From CALNYZ01 sp942490945 (GTDB lineage Bacteria > Pseudomonadota > Gammaproteobacteria > UBA6429 > Thiohalophilaceae), in contig CALNYZ010000018.1 in assembly GCA_942490945.1 (NCBI GenBank), forward strand, positions 62,001 to 126,000: a stretch of 64,000 nucleotides of DNA, given 5' to 3'. Position numbers and translations under genes: made by a program. Below are positions 1-7,289 of the stretch, piece after piece. How positions within the stretch are numbered: position 1 is the stretch's first letter; every line of letters begins with the position of its first letter. Under the pieces are notes generated by a model. The model saw only the letters and a program-made list of their open reading frames with translations. It was not told the DNA's origin and made no database searches.

Positions 1-1
1 G

Positions 2-1072
2 TGGCAATCGCTGCAATTTCAAAATCCGGCCAATGCCGACATTCATGCCAAAACGACTGCAGTAGAAATTCTCGATGACTTTGCCGACACGCAACTGGAC
101 TACTGGGTGAGTGGTTATGGCACCGGCGGTACGATTAACGGTGTGTCGCGTGTTTTAAAAGAAAAAATGCCGCACACGAAAATCATGGTTTGCGAGCCGG
201 ACAACTCACAAATGCTCAACAGTGGCATCGCACAGGGTCGTAATCCTGATGGCTCGCACAGTCACACGCATCCCGGTTTTCAACCGCACCTGATGCAGGG
301 CTGGACACCGGATTTTATTCCCAGGCTGGCCGAAGAAGTCATGCTAGCCGAACACCTGGACGGGTTTTTGCCCATCAATGGCAACCTTGCCTTGCAAATG
401 TCACGCGATCTGGCACAAAAAGAAGGTATCTTCGTCGGCATCTCGGCGGGTGCAACGCTTGCCGGAGCCATGCAGATTGCCGAGACGGCACCTGAAGGCA
501 CCAATATATTATGTATGTTGCCGGATACCGGTGAACGCTATTTATCAACACCGTTGTTTGAAAATATTTCCAACGACATGAACGAGGATGAAATTGCCAT
601 TTCCAAATCCACCAAAAGTTTCCGCTTTGATGTTGAAGAAGAAGTAGCGGAAGAGGAAGAAACAAATGTTGTACTGGATGAAGTGGCTATAAAAGAAGTG
701 ACGTCGATAATTAATGATCAACAGGAGCCGGTGGTCATGTTTGCGCTGGAATGGTGTGAGTTTTGCTGGTCGGTACGAAAAATTTTCGACAAGTACGGTA
801 TTAAATACAAATCAGTCGATCTCGATTCAGTGGAATATATGGAAGGCGACCGCGGTAAAAAAATGCGCCACGTGCTGGAAAAACAAAACAACTGGAAAAC
901 CCTGCCACAGATTTATATCCGGGATGAATTCATCGGCGGGTGCACGGATTTATTTGATGGCATTAACGATGGCAAGTTTGCCGAGCTGATGAGTAAACAC
1001 GCGATACCTTATGACACATCCGTGAAGGTCGATCCTTACAGCCTGTTACCGGGCTGGTTGCACCCGCGCTAG
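2..1072 (+). CDS. Cysteine synthase-like PLP enzyme fused to C-terminal glutaredoxin (5' end missing)
   Basis: The reading frame is open through the left edge, so the N-terminus (including the PLP lysine) lies outside. The visible part carries the PLP phosphate-binding loop GTGGT and a GISAGAT segment, as in O-acetylserine sulfhydrylase (CysK: O-acetylserine + sulfide to cysteine). An acidic Glu/Val-rich linker follows. The last ~110 residues form a glutaredoxin domain with a CEFC redox motif (encoded at 755-766), LPQIYI cis-Pro segment and GGCTDL motif, as in glutathione-dependent glutaredoxins. CysK is normally ~310-320 residues without this domain, so this is a fusion. Inference: redox control or reductive support of cysteine synthesis. 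Family assignment is firm; the exact sulfur substrate is not. Confidence 0.88.
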   Translation, partial: WQSLQFQNPANADIHAKTTAVEILDDFADTQLDYWVSGYGTGGTINGVSRVLKEKMPHTKIMVCEPDNSQMLNSGIAQGRNPDGSHSHTHPGFQPHLMQGWTPDFIPRLAEEVMLAEHLDGFLPINGNLALQMSRDLAQKEGIFVGISAGATLAGAMQIAETAPEGTNILCMLPDTGERYLSTPLFENISNDMNEDEIAISKSTKSFRFDVEEEVAEEEETNVVLDEVAIKEVTSIINDQQEPVVMFALEWCEFCWSVRKIFDKYGIKYKSVDLDSVEYMEGDRGKKMRHVLEKQNNWKTLPQIYIRDEFIGGCTDLFDGINDGKFAELMSKHAIPYDTSVKVDPYSLLPGWLHPR

Positions 1073-1186
1073 TCGGACATATAATTTGTTTTTATTCGCT
1101 CTTGGAATACGACGCGAGTAAACTAGCAGCCTCCAGTTAATAAAAAGATCGGCAGTAATAGCCAGACAGTAATAATTGTATCGCTG

Positions 1187-1215
1187 TTGAGTAAACTGCC
1201 AGAACAAAAAATAAT
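1187..1215 (+). promoter_or_regulatory. Candidate sigma-70 promoter for the endolysin/holin pair
   Basis: TTGAGT (1187-1192, 4/6 to TTGACA), a 17-nt spacer, then AATAAT (1210-1215, 5/6 to TATAAT). Transcription would start near 1222, just ahead of the ATG at 1240. Weak on its own; the position supports it. Confidence 0.35.
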
Positions 1216-1239
1216 CAAATCATATACAAGGACAGTGTT

Positions 1240-1776
1240 ATGGCATCACGAGACTTGAATGATCTCATCCCGGAAGTCAAAGAACGTGCCGAGCAGGTGC
1301 AGCTTGCCTGTCAGCAGGCAGCCGGCTTTGACTTGCTGATTTATTGTACATTGCGAACCCTGGAAGAGCAGGCCAGACTTTACCGCCAGTCGCGTAATCG
1401 CGCTGAAATTGATACGAAATTGTTAAAATACCGTACACGTGGCTTTGATTTTCTGGCCGAAATTCTCGAAGGCGTTGGGCCGTGTTATGGCAAGCATGTA
1501 ACCAATGCCGGGCCGGGAGAATCCTGGCATAACTATGCACAAGCGTTTGATGCCGTGCCACTGCTTGGTGGCAAGCCAGCGTGGAACTACCTCGATGCGC
1601 GCAGTCATTGGGATGCGTATGGTGAGGCGGTGCGGCAAGTCGGGCTGCAATGGGCCGGCGACTGGACCAGTTTTCGTGAATACCCGCACTCACAGCTGAA
1701 CCAGGGCAGTAATCCACTTAAACTCAATGACCCGGATTTTATCCGCGAACAGCTAACCAAATACAAATTACTATAA
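1240..1776 (+). CDS. M15-family peptidoglycan endopeptidase (endolysin/CwlK-like)
   Basis: 178 residues, the size of a single-domain M15 L-alanyl-D-glutamate or D-Ala-D-Ala peptidase. The zinc/catalytic pattern is visible: SWHNYAQAFD gives His97 and Asp104 (the H-x6-D motif), and EYPHSQ gives Glu147 and His150 near the C-terminus. It should cleave stem peptides in peptidoglycan. There is no signal peptide, which fits an endolysin that needs a holin. The next gene, 19 bases on, looks like a holin, so the two form a lysis pair. An AAGGA-like Shine-Dalgarno precedes the ATG. No capsid, tail or integrase genes are nearby. Confidence 0.85.
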   Translation: MASRDLNDLIPEVKERAEQVQLACQQAAGFDLLIYCTLRTLEEQARLYRQSRNRAEIDTKLLKYRTRGFDFLAEILEGVGPCYGKHVTNAGPGESWHNYAQAFDAVPLLGGKPAWNYLDARSHWDAYGEAVRQVGLQWAGDWTSFREYPHSQLNQGSNPLKLNDPDFIREQLTKYKLL

Positions 1777-1795
1777 GCATTACAAGGAGAGTCCA

Positions 1796-2566
1796 ATGTT
1801 CCCATTATTAGCCGCGCTGCCCACCATATTCAGTGCTGTCAAACAGGTCACCACGCTGTTTGACAAGGGTAAGGAGGTGGTGCAGGAAGTTACCGGCAAG
1901 CCTTCCATCGCGTCCACGCCAGACGAACTGCAAACTGAAATCAGTCAGTTGCCGCAAGACACGCAAAACAAGTGGGCCGAGAAAATGGCCAAAGAAGTGG
2001 ATATGTACGTGGCGCAGAATGAGCGCCTGGCGACCGATATTGGTTTGATTGATTCAAATATCACCAGTAAGGCCTCCACGGCTGCAGCGGATGAAGCGAT
2101 TATCATGCGCATGACCACCCGTCCCTGGGCAGTACGCTGGATGGTGCGCTATGTCCTGTTTCCTTTTGCCCTGGCTATTATCGATATTCTGCAGAATCTG
2201 GTCGTTACCTGGTTACCGTTTATCAAAATCAAACCCTACAACACGTTTGAGCACTTTTTTGGTGTAATGATACTGCCCACTGACAACGATGCCGGGGCCA
2301 TGGCCGCCTTCATGAAGTTTTTCTCAGAATCGGGCGGGCCAACCACTTTTGCGGGGCAACTATATATAGAGTCACTGCCGTGGGTGGTGTCGGTGATTTT
2401 GACATACATGACGCTGCGCGAAGTTGGCAAGTGGAACCCAAATTCAGATGCGGGCCAGGAAACCAAAATGTTGGGCAAAAACCCCGCACCGATGTCGCTT
2501 GTCAGCAAAGGAATTAGCGAAGGGCTGGATTTGGTCAGTAGTATCAAAAAGCACTTTAAAAAGTAA
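1796..2566 (+). CDS. 3TM holin-like membrane protein (gene-transfer-agent holin type)
   Basis: 256 residues. The N-terminal ~100 are amphipathic/helical (KQVTTLFDKGKEVVQEVTG). A TRPW-x2-RWMVRY segment leads into a hydrophobic helix near residues 113-138, followed by a shorter hydrophobic stretch and another near 193-210. The RPW motif before the first helix and the layout resemble the 3TM holin family described for gene-transfer-agent release (GTA_holin_3TM). It would permeabilise the inner membrane so the upstream endolysin reaches the wall. GGAG Shine-Dalgarno present. The family call is from pattern only; another membrane protein coupled to the peptidase is possible. Confidence 0.6.
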   Translation: MFPLLAALPTIFSAVKQVTTLFDKGKEVVQEVTGKPSIASTPDELQTEISQLPQDTQNKWAEKMAKEVDMYVAQNERLATDIGLIDSNITSKASTAAADEAIIMRMTTRPWAVRWMVRYVLFPFALAIIDILQNLVVTWLPFIKIKPYNTFEHFFGVMILPTDNDAGAMAAFMKFFSESGGPTTFAGQLYIESLPWVVSVILTYMTLREVGKWNPNSDAGQETKMLGKNPAPMSLVSKGISEGLDLVSSIKKHFKK

Positions 2567-2585
2567 CTGGTAAGTAACAGGCTGG

Positions 2586-2617
2586 CTATATACCAAAATA
2601 GCTAAATTGGTGTATAG
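2586..2617. repeat. Imperfect inverted repeat, possible operator or RNA hairpin
   Basis: Arms of 11 nt (2586-2596 and 2607-2617, one G-T pair) flank a 10-nt loop, 20 bases after the holin stop. No T-run follows, so it is not a classic terminator. It may be an operator upstream of the PEP-CTERM gene or an mRNA-stabilising hairpin. Confidence 0.35.
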
Positions 2618-2744
2618 GCATTACTGGAATGGGTAATGTTTATACATATATTTGCATTGAAGGGCTGATTTACCCACTCTCAGTGTGGTAATATCGTTTT
2701 CAAGCGCTGAGCATATCCAAGCAAGCAATTTCAGGGGAAGACAT

Positions 2745-2906
2745 ATGAACAAATTAGCCATTGCACTCACGGGTTTATTTACTTTTGTTACCACTTTCGG
2801 TTCGGCGCAGGCACTGTTTGCTATCCCTGTGGATGAGCCGGCGACATTGGCGCTATTCAGCATCGGTCTGGTGGCGATTGTTGCGCGACGTTTTTTACGT
2901 AAGTAA
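2745..2906 (+). CDS. Minimal PEP-CTERM sorting-signal protein (53 aa)
   Basis: Starts at ATG 2745 behind AGGGGA. Upstream in-frame GTG 2685 is rejected because a clean signal peptide begins at 2745: MNKLAIALTGLF..., predicted cleavage after SAQA at residue ~23. The remaining 30 residues are essentially only a PEP-CTERM signal: DEPATLALFSIGLVAIVAR followed by a basic tail. Usual PEP-CTERM proteins have the motif VPEPATLAL and hundreds of residues before it. Here the first Pro of PEP is replaced by Asp-Glu-Pro, and almost nothing would remain after exosortase (EpsH/XrtA) cleavage. A strong terminator follows. It could be a real small surface peptide or the remnant of a larger gene. No exosortase is in this window. 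Confidence 0.65.
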   Translation: MNKLAIALTGLFTFVTTFGSAQALFAIPVDEPATLALFSIGLVAIVARRFLRK

Positions 2907-2931
2907 TTAAACCAGGCAATTAATTGCAAAT

Positions 2932-2967
2932 AAAAGCCGGTTGACAGAAATGTCAGCCGGTTTTTTT
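2932..2967 (+). terminator. Rho-independent terminator after the PEP-CTERM gene
   Basis: Stem arms AAAAGCCGGTTGACA (2932-2946) and TGTCAGCCGG plus T's (2951-2965) with one G-T pair close on a GAAA tetraloop. Seven T's (2961-2967) follow the GC-rich stem. Confidence 0.9.
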
Positions 2968-2984
2968 ATGCACGGTGTAAAAAT

Positions 2985-3012
2985 TCGACAGTGCGTGTGA
3001 CGTTGGTATAAT
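2985..3012 (+). promoter_or_regulatory. Extended -10 sigma-70 promoter for the MscS gene
   Basis: TCGACA at 2985-2990 (5/6 to TTGACA), a 16-nt spacer, and a perfect TATAAT at 3007-3012 preceded by TGG (extended -10). The start would be near 3019, ~30 nt ahead of the ATG at 3050, directly after the preceding terminator. Confidence 0.7.
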
Positions 3013-3049
3013 GCGCCAAGTTTTCTTGCCATAACACCGCCTGCACCCA

Positions 3050-3874
3050 ATGAATCTGACAGCAATTGATTTCACAAAAATATCTGATGACTACATTATT
3101 CCCTGGGGAATAAACCTGCTCATTGCGCTGGTCATCTTGTTTATTGGACGCAGCATTGCCAAAGTCATGGTGAATGGCGTGGTGCGTTTGATGCACAAGG
3201 CAAAGGTCGATGAGGCTCTGGTGGGATTCCTGTCGAGTATATTGAGCGCCACCCTGCTCGTCGTTGTCATTATGGCTGCACTCGAGCAACTCGGTATTAA
3301 TACCAATTCAATTATTGCGGTTCTGGCTGCCGCGGGTCTGGCGGTTGGGCTGGCACTCAAAGATTCCTTATCGAATTTTGCAGCGGGTGTGATGCTGATA
3401 ATCTTTCAGCCTTTCAAAAAAGGCGATTTCATCGAGGCAGGTGGCGTTACTGGTGTAGTTGAGTGGGTACGTGTTTTCAGTACCTTGTTACGGACACCGG
3501 ATAACCGGGAAATCACCGTCCCGAATTCTAAAATTTATGGCGATATCATCACAAACTTTAGTGCACACGAGCAGCGTCGCATCGACATGGTTATCGGTAT
3601 TGGTTATAACGACGATATAAAAGCAGCAAAAACCCTTATAGAAAGCATTTTGCATAACGATGAACGAATACTAAATGAACCGGCCGCAGATATAATGGTT
3701 CTGGAACTGGCAGATAGCAGCATCAATCTTGCCGTGCGGCCGTGGGTAAGATCCACAGATTATGGCAAGGTGCGTTCTGATTTATTGGAAACAATAAAAG
3801 AGACCTTTGATCAACACAATATATCTATTCCCTATCCACAGCGTGATGTGCACTTGCATCAAATAAACGCTTAA
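3050..3874 (+). CDS. mscS: Small-conductance mechanosensitive channel, MscS family
   Basis: 274 residues, close to E. coli MscS (286). Three N-terminal transmembrane helices (about residues 17-38, 56-82, 88-115). The third contains the family's pore-lining Gly/Ala pattern AAGLAVGLALKDSLSNFAAG. The cytoplasmic beta domain follows (KKGDFIEAGGVTG, VPNSKIYGDIITN), then the alpha/beta domain ending IPYPQRDVHL. It opens on membrane tension to release solutes during osmotic downshock. It has its own promoter and lies 25 bases before a DUF481 outer-membrane protein, so the two may share a transcript. Confidence 0.95.
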   Translation: MNLTAIDFTKISDDYIIPWGINLLIALVILFIGRSIAKVMVNGVVRLMHKAKVDEALVGFLSSILSATLLVVVIMAALEQLGINTNSIIAVLAAAGLAVGLALKDSLSNFAAGVMLIIFQPFKKGDFIEAGGVTGVVEWVRVFSTLLRTPDNREITVPNSKIYGDIITNFSAHEQRRIDMVIGIGYNDDIKAAKTLIESILHNDERILNEPAADIMVLELADSSINLAVRPWVRSTDYGKVRSDLLETIKETFDQHNISIPYPQRDVHLHQINA

Positions 3875-3899
3875 GCAAGTAAAGTCAGGAAGTTAAATC

Positions 3900-4652
3900 A
3901 TGAATATAAAATACATTGCACTGCTGGCATGTGCATTTGCAGCAAACCCGATTCATGCTGCTGAAAATAAGGTTGCCACAGTCACAACAAAAGAACCAGC
4001 CAGTAAGGCTGATTCGACCTGGAAGGCTGATGCCGAGCTCGGTTATGTTAAAACGACAGGTAATACCGATACCGAATCAACCAATTTAAAAATGCGTGCC
4101 GAAAATGAACGTGTCGACTGGAAACACAGCTTTCAATTCGAGACGGTTCGCAATTCTGACACAAACGGCACCACTGCCGAGCGCTATTTTGCCAGCGCCA
4201 AGACTGCTTACAATATTAACCAGGATTCCTATGCATTTGGCAAACTGCAATATGTGGATGATCGCTTTAGTGGTTATGATTATCAGGCTAGCGCGGTACT
4301 CGGTTATGGCTACCATATATATAAGACCGAGACCTTGAAATGGGATGCCGAACTGGGTGCCGGTATTCGTGAAAACAAGCCCGAAAGTGCTGTGGCTACA
4401 TCAGAAGGATTGATTTATTTGGGAACCGATTTGCAATGGCAAATCAGCAAGTCAGCGCAGTTTCGTGAAGAAATTGATATAGAAGCCGGTGAGGACAGCA
4501 CAGTCAGCAAATCGGTAACTGCCTTAAAGACCAAAATCAACAGCAGCCTGGCATCGAAAATAACCTATACCGTGAGACATAATTCCAAAGTACCTGTGGG
4601 CAAGAAGAAAACCGATACAGAAACGGGTATTTCGCTGGTTTATACATTTTAA
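3900..4652 (+). CDS. DUF481 family outer-membrane beta-barrel protein (YdiY-like)
   Basis: 250 residues with a Sec signal peptide (residues 1-20, ending PIHA). The mature part is made of alternating beta strands with the DUF481 signature WKADAELGYVKTTGNTDTES, followed by repeated strand/turn blocks (ASAKTAYNINQDSYAFGKLQY, DAELGAGIREN). It ends in an aromatic residue (SLVYTF), typical of BAM-inserted barrels. The family includes 'salt-induced outer membrane protein'; its molecular role is unknown. It lies right after mscS, which fits an osmotic/envelope theme. It is the last gene before the AT-rich glycan locus. Confidence 0.85.
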   Translation: MNIKYIALLACAFAANPIHAAENKVATVTTKEPASKADSTWKADAELGYVKTTGNTDTESTNLKMRAENERVDWKHSFQFETVRNSDTNGTTAERYFASAKTAYNINQDSYAFGKLQYVDDRFSGYDYQASAVLGYGYHIYKTETLKWDAELGAGIRENKPESAVATSEGLIYLGTDLQWQISKSAQFREEIDIEAGEDSTVSKSVTALKTKINSSLASKITYTVRHNSKVPVGKKKTDTETGISLVYTF

Positions 4653-4708
4653 CGTACTTTTCTGCCATTTTTATGCTTATTATTTGGCCACATCATAGCA
4701 GCCAATAT

Positions 4709-4726
4709 TTTGTTATATATAACAAA
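4709..4726. repeat. Perfect 18-bp AT-rich palindrome
   Basis: TTTGTTATATATAACAAA is fully self-complementary and lies ~57 bases after the DUF481 stop, in the spacer before the glycan locus. It could be a protein-binding site; as an RNA hairpin it would be weak, so a terminator role is unlikely. Confidence 0.4.
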
Positions 4727-4774
4727 GTAAAAACAAGAATTTACGACTTTTAGAAGGGGTTTTAAAGTAATTGC

Positions 4775-4803
4775 TTTACAATGTTCAAGCCTTGAACTAT
4801 CTT
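4775..4803 (+). promoter_or_regulatory. Candidate sigma-70 promoter of the glycan locus
   Basis: TTTACA (4775-4780, 5/6), a 17-nt spacer, TATCTT (4798-4803, 4/6). Transcription would start near 4810, leaving ~87 nt of leader before the ops element, a geometry like known RfaH-controlled operons. The spacer is almost entirely filled by a 15-bp dyad. A second candidate (TTGAAT 4860-4865, TATGGT 4883-4888) would start too close to ops. Confidence 0.5.
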
Positions 4804-4819
4804 TGTTCATAGGTTGAAC
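4783..4819. promoter_or_regulatory. Tandem operator-like dyads GTTCA-N5-TGAAC
   Basis: Two 15-bp inverted repeats, GTTCAAGCCTTGAAC (4783-4797) and GTTCATAGGTTGAAC (4805-4819), share exactly the half-site GTTCA/TGAAC with a variable 5-bp centre. They are 22 bp apart start to start, about two helical turns, so bound dimers would sit on the same face. The first fills the spacer of the candidate promoter and the second covers its start site. This is the arrangement expected for a repressor; the protein is unknown. Confidence 0.6.
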
Positions 4820-4896
4820 AAAATGTAAACCATTGATTTGACCGAATAATCTTGGTTAGTTGAATAAATCTCTATGCTTGAATATGGTCACGGCAG

Positions 4897-4908
4897 GGCG
4901 GTAGCGTG
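4897..4908 (+). promoter_or_regulatory. ops element of a JUMPstart sequence (RfaH loading site)
   Basis: GGCGGTAGCGTG matches the operon polarity suppressor exactly. It is preceded by CAG, as in the 3' end of the JUMPstart sequence (one G fewer). In the RfaH system the paused elongation complex at ops recruits RfaH, which suppresses Rho termination and helps load ribosomes on long surface-polysaccharide operons. It lies 35 nt before the first locus gene, which has no visible Shine-Dalgarno. Confidence 0.9.
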
Positions 4909-4943
4909 CGCGTCTATTTTACAAAGTCCTTATAAAATTAAGA

Positions 4944-6515
4944 ATGAATATATTTTTTCTCACACAATCCAAAAGCCTGAAATTGTTTAATGACATTAGC
5001 CTGGAGGTGTCAAAAGCAGTCAAATTAACACGTTGCGGATTTTATGTTACGGATTCTAGCTATTATAAAAATTACACTAAATTAAATCGATTAAATGTTA
5101 CAGATGATTCTTTTATTATAAAAGAATGGGAAATACTGGAAGAGTCGCGGGATTATAAGTTCGATATAAATAAACTAAAAGACTATGAAGCTATTTATGG
5201 TGACCCCACATTATGGAACGCATTAGTAGCAGACAGGCGTTTATATTTTGGTAAGGATTCTGTACGGGAACAAGATTATGCATCCAATTATAGTGTGGAA
5301 AAATTAAATGCAATTTTACAGAAAAGTATTGAAAAAATTGAAAGCTTATTTGATAGCCTTAAACCGGATTTGGTAGTCAGCTTTATTTGTGTAACCTTCG
5401 GGGAGTACCTTACATACCTGGTTGCCAGGAAACGTAATATTCCTTTCTTAAACCTTCGACCAACCAGAATTAAAAATTATTTTCTTCTTGCAGAGTCAGT
5501 TCATGAGCCCTCATATAAGGTGATACAGAAATACGATCAGTTTAAAAAAGAAGGTATACCTGAAAATTTGATTAATGAGATAAAAGAAATTGTAATCAAT
5601 ATTCGGAACTCTCACGCCATGTATGAAGGTGTAATACCTGCAAATTCAAATGGAAATATCGAAACCGAAAGAAAGCAAGAGAAAAGAAGCACTGCAACTA
5701 TAATTCGTAATATATTTGATAGAGTAAAACGAGTGGCCAGTGATACGTGGCAATATAACTTCGGCGCATTTCGATCTGACACGCATCATAATAACAGGCT
5801 GAAGGTTCATTGGTTTCGTCGTATCAAACGTCCGGCAAGAATGTTGCAATTTAAATTTTTATTAAATAAAAGATTAATTAGTGACAAAAAGAAATTGAAA
5901 CAAATTAATTATGCTTTTTTTCCTTTACACAAAGAGCCCGAAGTAACTTTGCTTGTTTACAGCCGTCCTTTTTGTAACCAAATTGAAGTAATACGAAATA
6001 TTGCAAGAAGTTTACCAATTGATATGACATTGGTGGTAAAGGAACACCCTGCTTCCATTGGCTACAGGCCATTGTCTTATTATGAAAAAATTCTGGGTAT
6101 TCCCAATGTTGTTATGGTTCCTCACACATTTAAAAGTGAAGATTTATTGCATAATTCGAAACTTGTAACAATTATAAGTGGTTCGGTTGGTCTTGAGGCA
6201 CTTATCAGAAAAATTCCTGTAATTAATTTTGGCAACACGCCATTTAGTTTTCTTCCTGATACTATGATTAAGCAGGTAACAAATATTAATAGATTGGCAG
6301 ATGAAATTGCCGACTTAATCAAAATTCATTTACATGATGAAGATGCATTGAACGCGTATATAGGGGCTGTAATATGCTCATCAATACCTGTAGATTTTTA
6401 CTCAGTACTACTTGGTCGTGAAGGTGTATACAGGCCAGATGGTGGTGATAATTATAAGCACCAGGTTACAAGATTGACTGATAGTATTTTGAAATACGTT
6501 GATTGTACTCTTTAA
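4944..6515 (+). CDS. Kps/LipB-like capsule polysaccharide glycosyltransferase
   Basis: 523 residues. The C-terminal third resembles the capsule synthesis family (KpsC/KpsS/LipB type, GT-B fold): LLVYSRPFCNQIEV, a KEHP motif after strand VVK, then IISGSVGLEALIRKIPVINFG, the usual sugar-nucleotide/acceptor segment. The N-terminal ~200 residues are a less conserved acceptor domain (ESLFDSLKPDLVVSFICVTFG). The middle (230-310) is basic and may be peripheral to the membrane. First gene after the ops site, with no clear Shine-Dalgarno. It probably adds an ulosonic acid or other sugar to a lipid-linked glycan. Substrate unknown. Confidence 0.65.
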   Translation: MNIFFLTQSKSLKLFNDISLEVSKAVKLTRCGFYVTDSSYYKNYTKLNRLNVTDDSFIIKEWEILEESRDYKFDINKLKDYEAIYGDPTLWNALVADRRLYFGKDSVREQDYASNYSVEKLNAILQKSIEKIESLFDSLKPDLVVSFICVTFGEYLTYLVARKRNIPFLNLRPTRIKNYFLLAESVHEPSYKVIQKYDQFKKEGIPENLINEIKEIVINIRNSHAMYEGVIPANSNGNIETERKQEKRSTATIIRNIFDRVKRVASDTWQYNFGAFRSDTHHNNRLKVHWFRRIKRPARMLQFKFLLNKRLISDKKKLKQINYAFFPLHKEPEVTLLVYSRPFCNQIEVIRNIARSLPIDMTLVVKEHPASIGYRPLSYYEKILGIPNVVMVPHTFKSEDLLHNSKLVTIISGSVGLEALIRKIPVINFGNTPFSFLPDTMIKQVTNINRLADEIADLIKIHLHDEDALNAYIGAVICSSIPVDFYSVLLGREGVYRPDGGDNYKHQVTRLTDSILKYVDCTL

Positions 6516-6524
6516 CAAATTCAG

Positions 6525-7277
6525 ATGTTAAATGGCATGAGGAAAAGAGTAGTAAATTATTTGAGACACATGTATGACAGACCACTGTATCCGAAGAAAA
6601 CGGGCGATGGAATTATCCCATGGATTTCAGGTAAAGGTGTAAAAACACGATTATTTTTAAACACAATGCGTGATCCAAGCTTAAAAGAAATCAGTATCAG
6701 TGCAAGTATTGAAAAGTATAGTGCTAATGGTGAGATAGAGGAAAGAAAGTCAATTAATATTGGAAATGAGAAAATAAATATTGTTGAGTTGACTGAAAAT
6801 AAAACTGATGACCTGACATATGGTTATTGTTATGTGAAGCTGGACGAAAATCCTTATAAAACGGTGTCATTACAATTTCATTTGCAATACTTTGCTTCTC
6901 ACACATATGCAATGACGCATGGCAGGGCCAAGGGGCAAATCAGATATTATAATCAGAATTTACTGGATATCATCATAGGTTTGCTCGATAAATATCCATA
7001 CAGTGCATCTACCGCATTTACAGCAGAATCTGCAACACAGGTAAGTTTTCTTGTACTTAATGTAACAAATCTTTATGCAAAATATAGTTATCGTTACAGT
7101 AACGGGGACAGCGGATCATTCTGTATTCCTGCAAATGGTAGTTATATGCTGAATTGTAATAACAAGAATTCAGAAACTATAAAAATTCAAGCATCACGGC
7201 CATTTACATTTTATATAATTATGTCAAAAAAGAACATGACTGCATTAACTATACAGCATATTCAGGACAAGTTTTAA
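6525..7277 (+). CDS. Protein of unknown family, beta-rich, glycan-locus associated
   Basis: 250 residues, not recognised. A basic N-terminus (MRKRVVNYLRHMYDRP) precedes two stretches of alternating hydrophobic/polar residues predicted as beta strands (35-120 and 165-250). There is no signal peptide or transmembrane helix. An AMTHGRAKGQIRYYN segment near 125-142 could be a loop with a binding role. The general layout (strand-rich repeats, 'N..T..Y..Y..Gd.gsf.ipa.gsy') is shared loosely with the next gene and with two genes at 32382 and 33148. It starts 9 bases after the preceding gene; an internal ATG at 6537 is an alternative start. Confidence 0.6.
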   Translation: MLNGMRKRVVNYLRHMYDRPLYPKKTGDGIIPWISGKGVKTRLFLNTMRDPSLKEISISASIEKYSANGEIEERKSINIGNEKINIVELTENKTDDLTYGYCYVKLDENPYKTVSLQFHLQYFASHTYAMTHGRAKGQIRYYNQNLLDIIIGLLDKYPYSASTAFTAESATQVSFLVLNVTNLYAKYSYRYSNGDSGSFCIPANGSYMLNCNNKNSETIKIQASRPFTFYIIMSKKNMTALTIQHIQDKF

Positions 7278-7289
7278 GCTCAAATAGTT

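Noticed and set aside
1277..1717. 146-residue minus-strand open frame opposite the endolysin
   Set aside because: The + strand frame carries intact catalytic motifs; the antisense product is Arg/His/Pro-rich and unlike any protein family.
4709..4726. AT palindrome read as a terminator for the DUF481 gene
   Set aside because: No GC in the upper stem and no T-run after it; kept only as a repeat.
4860..4888. Second promoter-like pair TTGAAT-N17-TATGGT
   Set aside because: Transcription would begin within or next to the ops element, leaving no room for RfaH loading; the upstream candidate fits better.
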